In this document: one piece after another, positions 6,769-8,986 of the stretch
Position numbering within the stretch: position 1 is the stretch's first letter
Layout: each line of letters begins with the position of its first letter
Source of the DNA: DATDRQ01 sp035291645
GTDB lineage: Bacteria > Chloroflexota > Anaerolineae > Anaerolineales > UBA4823
Length of the DNA: 8,986 bases
Assembly: GCA_035291645.1 (NCBI GenBank)
Contig: DATDRQ010000070.1
Coordinates: forward strand, 1 to 8,986
Direction: 5' to 3'
The notes under the pieces: generated by a model
Databases searched by the model: none
Seen by the model: the letters and a program-made list of their open reading frames with translations, nothing else
Told to the model about the DNA's origin: nothing
Position numbers and translations under genes: made by a program

Positions 6769-7419
6769 TTAAATAGGCTCCCTGCGCTGATACACCGCCA
6801 CCTGCCACACCCAGGTCTTGCGGTAATAGACCTTTTCCAGGCCTTCCTCCCGCAGGATCGCCTCCACCGCCTGGGTGCGGTGGGCGAAAACCCTGAACTG
6901 GCTGCCGAAAAGGCGCTGGAAGGTGTCCGCAACCCAGATCCCAGCTCGCACCCACCAGATGTCACGCGGGTAGACCAACCCGTACTGGCGGCGCGCCCGC
7001 TGCGCCGAGAGGCGCACCAGCGCCTGCACGTCGCCATAGCAGCAGATCACCCGGTCGAGCGTGACGATATCCGCGGCCGGGATCTCTGGCGCCAGGCCGA
7101 CGAAATCCCCTATAAGATGCGTGATCCGGTCCCCCAGGCCGCGCCGATCGGCTTCCTGGCGCGCCACCTCCAGAAAGGCCGGGGAGGCATCGACGTTTGT
7201 CGCCCGGCTGGCGCCCGCGGCGAGCAGATGATGTTGGATGGCGCCTACCCCCCCGCCGATGTCCAGCAAGGTCTGTCCAGCCACGCCTGCCTGCTCGAGC
7301 GCCGCCACCAGCTGGCGGGTGGTTCTGTCAGCACCTTTGCGGCGGTACTCCTTTTGCTGGGCGCGCGCCCGCTTGACGTTGAACACCTGTTCAATCCCGG
7401 CGCACTGGTCTCAGGTCAT
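6769..7419 (-). CDS. Class I SAM-dependent methyltransferase, candidate selenoprotein (in-frame TGA at codon 3)
   Basis: The product is a Rossmann-fold methyltransferase of about 216 residues counted from the ATG at 7419. Motif I is LLDIGGGVGAIQ (51-62), the acidic ribose-binding residue is Asp77 in NVDAS, GDF lies at 104-106, and IVTLDRVICCYGD (118-130) carries a vicinal Cys pair. The family is often annotated as Mg-protoporphyrin IX methyltransferase-like, but the substrate is not established and no pigment genes are near. Translation from the ATG reads Met-Thr-TGA-Asp-Gln-Cys-Ala-Gly-Ile-Glu-Gln-Val-Phe. Homologues, as I recall, begin with a Cys-rich CxxC-x-GIE segment, so TGA falls on a Cys position. 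AAGGAG lies nine bases before the ATG, whereas the first sense start after the TGA, GTG at 7386, has no convincing ribosome-binding site. Readings are Sec insertion, a point mutation or sequencing error, or true initiation at 7386 giving 205 residues. The gene heads an operon with the BtrH-like gene 5 bases downstream. Confidence 0.8.
7363..7405 (-). promoter_or_regulatory. Candidate bacterial SECIS-like hairpin after the TGA
   Basis: On the minus-strand RNA, UUGAAC (7394-7389) pairs perfectly with GUUCAA (7384-7379) around the tetraloop AGGU (7388-7385). Twenty-two bases separate the UGA from the loop, within the range reported for bacterial SECIS elements (about 16-37), and a G lies in the first two loop positions. 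A lower helix of seven pairs can join 7405-7399 with 7369-7363. The AGGU loop resembles that of E. coli fdhF. A bulged U like that in fdhF is not obvious, and a short hairpin like this can arise by chance. Confidence 0.35.
7411..7413 (-). other. In-frame TGA, candidate selenocysteine codon
   Basis: The codon follows ATG-ACC and is in phase with the methyltransferase frame with no other stop. Read as Sec it would create a Sec-Asp-Gln-Cys redox-type motif at residues 3-6. Confidence 0.45.
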
Positions 7420-7425
7420 CGCGTG

Positions 7426-7434
7426 CCTCTCCTT
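7426..7434 (-). promoter_or_regulatory. Strong Shine-Dalgarno for the methyltransferase ATG at 7419
   Basis: AAGGAGAGG on the minus strand lies with its AAGGAG core nine bases before the ATG. It decides the start in favour of the codon upstream of the TGA rather than the GTG at 7386. Confidence 0.65.
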
Positions 7435-7465
7435 AACTACCCTCGAATAAGAGCCAGACGGTCAG

Positions 7466-7501
7466 ATTATACCCGCGCCTGGAACAACCGGCTACGTTCC
7501 A
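7466..7501 (-). promoter_or_regulatory. Promoter -10 box with an adjoining inverted repeat (possible operator)
   Basis: A perfect TATAAT lies at 7471-7466 on the minus strand, about 47 bases before the methyltransferase ATG. No good -35 hexamer is found at 16-18 bases. Instead the region it would occupy holds a perfect inverted repeat, TGGAAC (7501-7496 on the minus strand) and GTTCCA (7485-7480), with a ten-base spacer. A promoter lacking a -35 with a palindrome there suggests an activator- or repressor-dependent promoter for the two-gene operon. Confidence 0.45.
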
Positions 7502-7650
7502 TCGTTTCGAAATAGATTATGATTAGGATCGAGCTCAATCCCAGGGAAATCCATATCCCGCCTGGTTCTACCTCCTTCCAGGTAATCATGAAAAAGCCAG
7601 TGAGATCTCTTCGGAGTTTGCCCCTCTGATCATGCTGGTATGGGCGGCTG

Positions 7651-7948
7651 CCGCTGACCAACGGTACGATCCTGGCCCCGCCCACCTATTCGCCGGATGG
7701 CAGCCTGTTCTGGTGCCCACCGCGGTAGGGGTGTTCCTGCATGCTGCGGAATCCCTGGGGCAGCGCATCGTTATCCCTGGCCCGTGCTACCGGGGATTTG
7801 CTGCCATTTCACCTTACAACCGCTGCTGGCTGCCTTCCCGGCTCATTACCAGCCGGTGACCGGCCTGGCCTTCTCGCCGGATAGGGAACTGCTGGCCTCC
7901 GGCTCGGAGGATGGTAGCGTCTTCCTTTGGGGACTGCCCGGGGATTAA
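7651..7948 (+). pseudogene. Decayed WD40-repeat gene remnant
   Basis: Three WD40-like pieces lie in order but in three frames: LTNGTILAPPTYSPDGSLF (from 7654, frame 1), VPTAVGVFLHAAESLGQRIV (from 7713, frame 3) and VTGLAFSPDRELLASGSEDG...FLW (about 7857-7936, frame 2), the last ending at the TAA at 7946-7948. The first pieces match the N-terminal blade of stand-alone WD40 proteins and the last matches a terminal blade, so the middle of a propeller is missing and at least two frameshifts are present. No start codon with a ribosome-binding site is evident. It is likely the debris of a former WD40 gene, unrelated in sequence detail to the nSTAND gene at the left edge. Confidence 0.65.
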
Positions 7949-7950
7949 TA

Positions 7951-7988
7951 AAAAACCCCCCTTCCCTGCTTTGCAGCGGGAAAGGGGG
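7951..7988 (-). terminator. Rho-independent terminator of the secreted-protein gene
   Basis: On the minus strand a GC-rich stem (7988-7978 pairing with 7966-7956, with one mismatch, extended at the apex around a TTGC-type loop) is followed by a run of T from 7955 downward. It lies about 35 bases after the stop of the minus-strand gene at 8024. The T tract exists only in that direction, so it does not terminate the + strand remnant. Confidence 0.85.
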
Positions 7989-8023
7989 ATAGCCACCGGT
8001 TTCAAGAATCTTCAGATGATCTA

Positions 8024-8671
8024 CTATGGTGGAAACTGGAAGGAAAAATCGTCCACATAAACGGTGCTCGTGAGAGCCTGGTCGCTGTGGAACTCCATGC
8101 GGAAGACCACCGTGTCGCCTTTGTAGCTGGTCAGGTTGATATATTGGACCTGCCAGTTGGAGCCGGTGTTGAAATCCCGGCAGACGGTGTAATCGGTGAG
8201 CTTGGCGCCCTCGATATAGATGTTCACATAATCGTAACGCTGCCCGCAGATTTCGTTTGAATTTAATCTCTGGTAGTAGCGCACCATGTAGCGGTCGGTG
8301 GGGATGGTGATCTCCTGGGCAATCGAAGCGGTCCGGTTGTGCCCGCCATTGCCCAAAGCTGCTGACCAGTTGCCGTTGTAAGCGGTCACATTCGTTCGGA
8401 TGGTATTATCCCCCTGGTTGGAATCGAAGACCCAGCCGGTGTTGCCGTCCTCGAAACCGGGGTTATCGAAACCCTTAGGTGTGGGGGTGCGGGTGGGGGT
8501 TGGGGTCGGCGTACGGGTCGGGGTTGGCGTGGGGGTGGGTTCGTTGTGGTAGACGGCCGGCAAAAAATAACGGTTCACCAGCAGCGCCGAGGCCGGGCCG
8601 AGCTGGAAAAGAAGCACCGCCAGCAGGGTGAAACCAGCAACAATCCAGGTACGAGCCAGTTTGGTACGCAT
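8024..8671 (-). CDS. Secreted protein: signal peptide, Pro-Thr linker, beta-sandwich/CBM-like domain
   Basis: This 215-residue exported protein has a positively charged start and a hydrophobic core at 9-25, with probable signal-peptidase cleavage after ASA (27-29). A short segment with FLPAVYHN (36-43) leads into a Pro-Thr/Arg linker (45-65) of the kind common before extracellular modules in Anaerolineae. Residues 68-215 form a domain with FDNPGFEDGNTGWVF at its start, several Tyr/Val/Ile-rich strands, and VYVDDFSFQF at its end. This order is usual for carbohydrate-binding or jelly-roll modules found in secreted Chloroflexota proteins. Cys142 and Cys164 could form a disulfide. There is no catalytic motif, so a binding or adhesive role at the surface is inferred. 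The start is fixed by GAGGAGG at 8682-8676, four bases before the ATG. A promoter is proposed at 8776-8804 and a terminator at 7951-7988, so it is a single-gene transcript. Confidence 0.8.
   Translation of the reverse strand: MRTKLARTWIVAGFTLLAVLLFQLGPASALLVNRYFLPAVYHNEPTPTPTPTRTPTPTPTRTPTPKGFDNPGFEDGNTGWVFDSNQGDNTIRTNVTAYNGNWSAALGNGGHNRTASIAQEITIPTDRYMVRYYQRLNSNEICGQRYDYVNIYIEGAKLTDYTVCRDFNTGSNWQVQYINLTSYKGDTVVFRMEFHSDQALTSTVYVDDFSFQFPP
8477..8539 (-). repeat. Low-complexity Pro-Thr linker repeat, G-rich on the + strand
   Basis: Twenty-one codons of alternating Pro and Thr, with two Arg. On the + strand this gives two clusters of four G-runs each (8483-8505 and 8515-8539) with loops of one to seven bases, which meets the usual intramolecular G-quadruplex pattern. 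Confidence 0.75.
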
Positions 8672-8775
8672 TTTGCCTCCTCACTTGTTGGTAATTTTAA
8701 ATCAAAAAACACACGACTCCCTCCCCCGGAAACCTGCGAGCCCAATCGCCAGCAGCCGAACGGTTGCTACTATTA

Positions 8776-8804
8776 AATATACAGGAAAACGGTCTGAACA
8801 ACAA
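8776..8804 (-). promoter_or_regulatory. Candidate promoter of the secreted-protein gene
   Basis: TTGTTG (8804-8799 on the minus strand) and TATATT (8781-8776; five of six of the -10 consensus) are 17 bases apart. They would give a leader of about 100 bases before the ATG at 8671. The -35 matches only at its TTG. Confidence 0.35.
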
Positions 8805-8986
8805 GGAGGGAAATCGGGATCAACTGGTTTCCGCCTGACCTGGGTGGAAAGCAGCCGGAGGACCGGAAAGCGCGGCGGCGGATTCCAGGAAGGCGAGAAA
8901 AGTAACCAGGCCTGCATCTGCTGAGCCGGGGGGATCGACCTGGAACCAACCAGGCAGCGGGGCGCTTTTCCCTTTCATCCATCCGA
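8805..8986. other. No recognisable gene
   Basis: Together with 8672-8804 this is about 315 bases without a supported coding region. An AAGGAGGG at 8803-8810 looks like a ribosome-binding site, but no start codon follows at a suitable distance. A short CCTGG...CCAGG hairpin lies near 8938-8953. Open frames here have the composition of chance ORFs and no family resemblance. Confidence 0.5.

Noticed and set aside
7467..7589. 40-codon minus-strand ORF with one hydrophobic segment (ISLGLSSILIIIYF)
   Set aside because: It has no ribosome-binding site, no family resemblance, and its end overlaps the TATAAT of the methyltransferase promoter. A small membrane peptide cannot be excluded but is not supported.
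8773..8982. Minus-strand ORF at the right edge
   Set aside because: Low-information Arg/Pro/Ser-rich translation with no ribosome-binding site. It also covers the proposed promoter.

Overview
The window looks like a chromosomal segment of a GC-rich bacterium, most likely Chloroflexota (Anaerolineae or a relative). This is inferred from three things: an nSTAND/WD40 protein, a secreted protein whose export signal and Pro-Thr linker follow the style common in that group, and an orphan PAS-rich NarL/DesK-type histidine kinase. No marker gene is present to prove it.

Left third, + strand: the 3' part of a large nSTAND ATPase/WD40 membrane protein enters from the left edge and carries a one-base frameshift near 400-430. 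A divergent uracil-DNA-glycosylase-superfamily protein follows. Next is an intergenic element of 133 bp (2295-2427) that can fold into an almost perfect four-way cloverleaf. After it comes an EamA/DMT-type membrane exporter.

Middle: an AT-rich promoter region leads into a 637-residue soluble sensor histidine kinase with three PAS domains, HisKA_3 and HATPase_c. It has no response regulator beside it. It runs tail-to-tail, 3 bases apart, into a minus-strand pair made of a class I SAM-dependent methyltransferase (upstream) and a BtrH-N-terminal-domain-like protein (downstream), separated by 5 bases.

Most notable point: the methyltransferase gene has a strong Shine-Dalgarno and an ATG, but its third codon is an in-frame TGA. 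The codons that follow (Asp-Gln-Cys-Ala-Gly-Ile-Glu) read straight into the conserved domain. The TGA sits at the first position of a would-be Cys-x-x-Cys motif. A hairpin with an AGGU apical loop begins at a distance suited to a bacterial SECIS. The gene is therefore a candidate selenoprotein (Sec-x-x-Cys), although a TGC-to-TGA mutation or sequencing error cannot be excluded. A perfect TATAAT and an inverted repeat lie just upstream.

Right third: a decayed WD40-repeat gene remnant on the + strand abuts a strong minus-strand terminator. That terminator serves a secreted protein with a signal peptide, a Pro-Thr linker and a beta-sandwich-like C-terminal domain. The last ~315 bases contain a probable promoter for that gene and no recognisable coding region.
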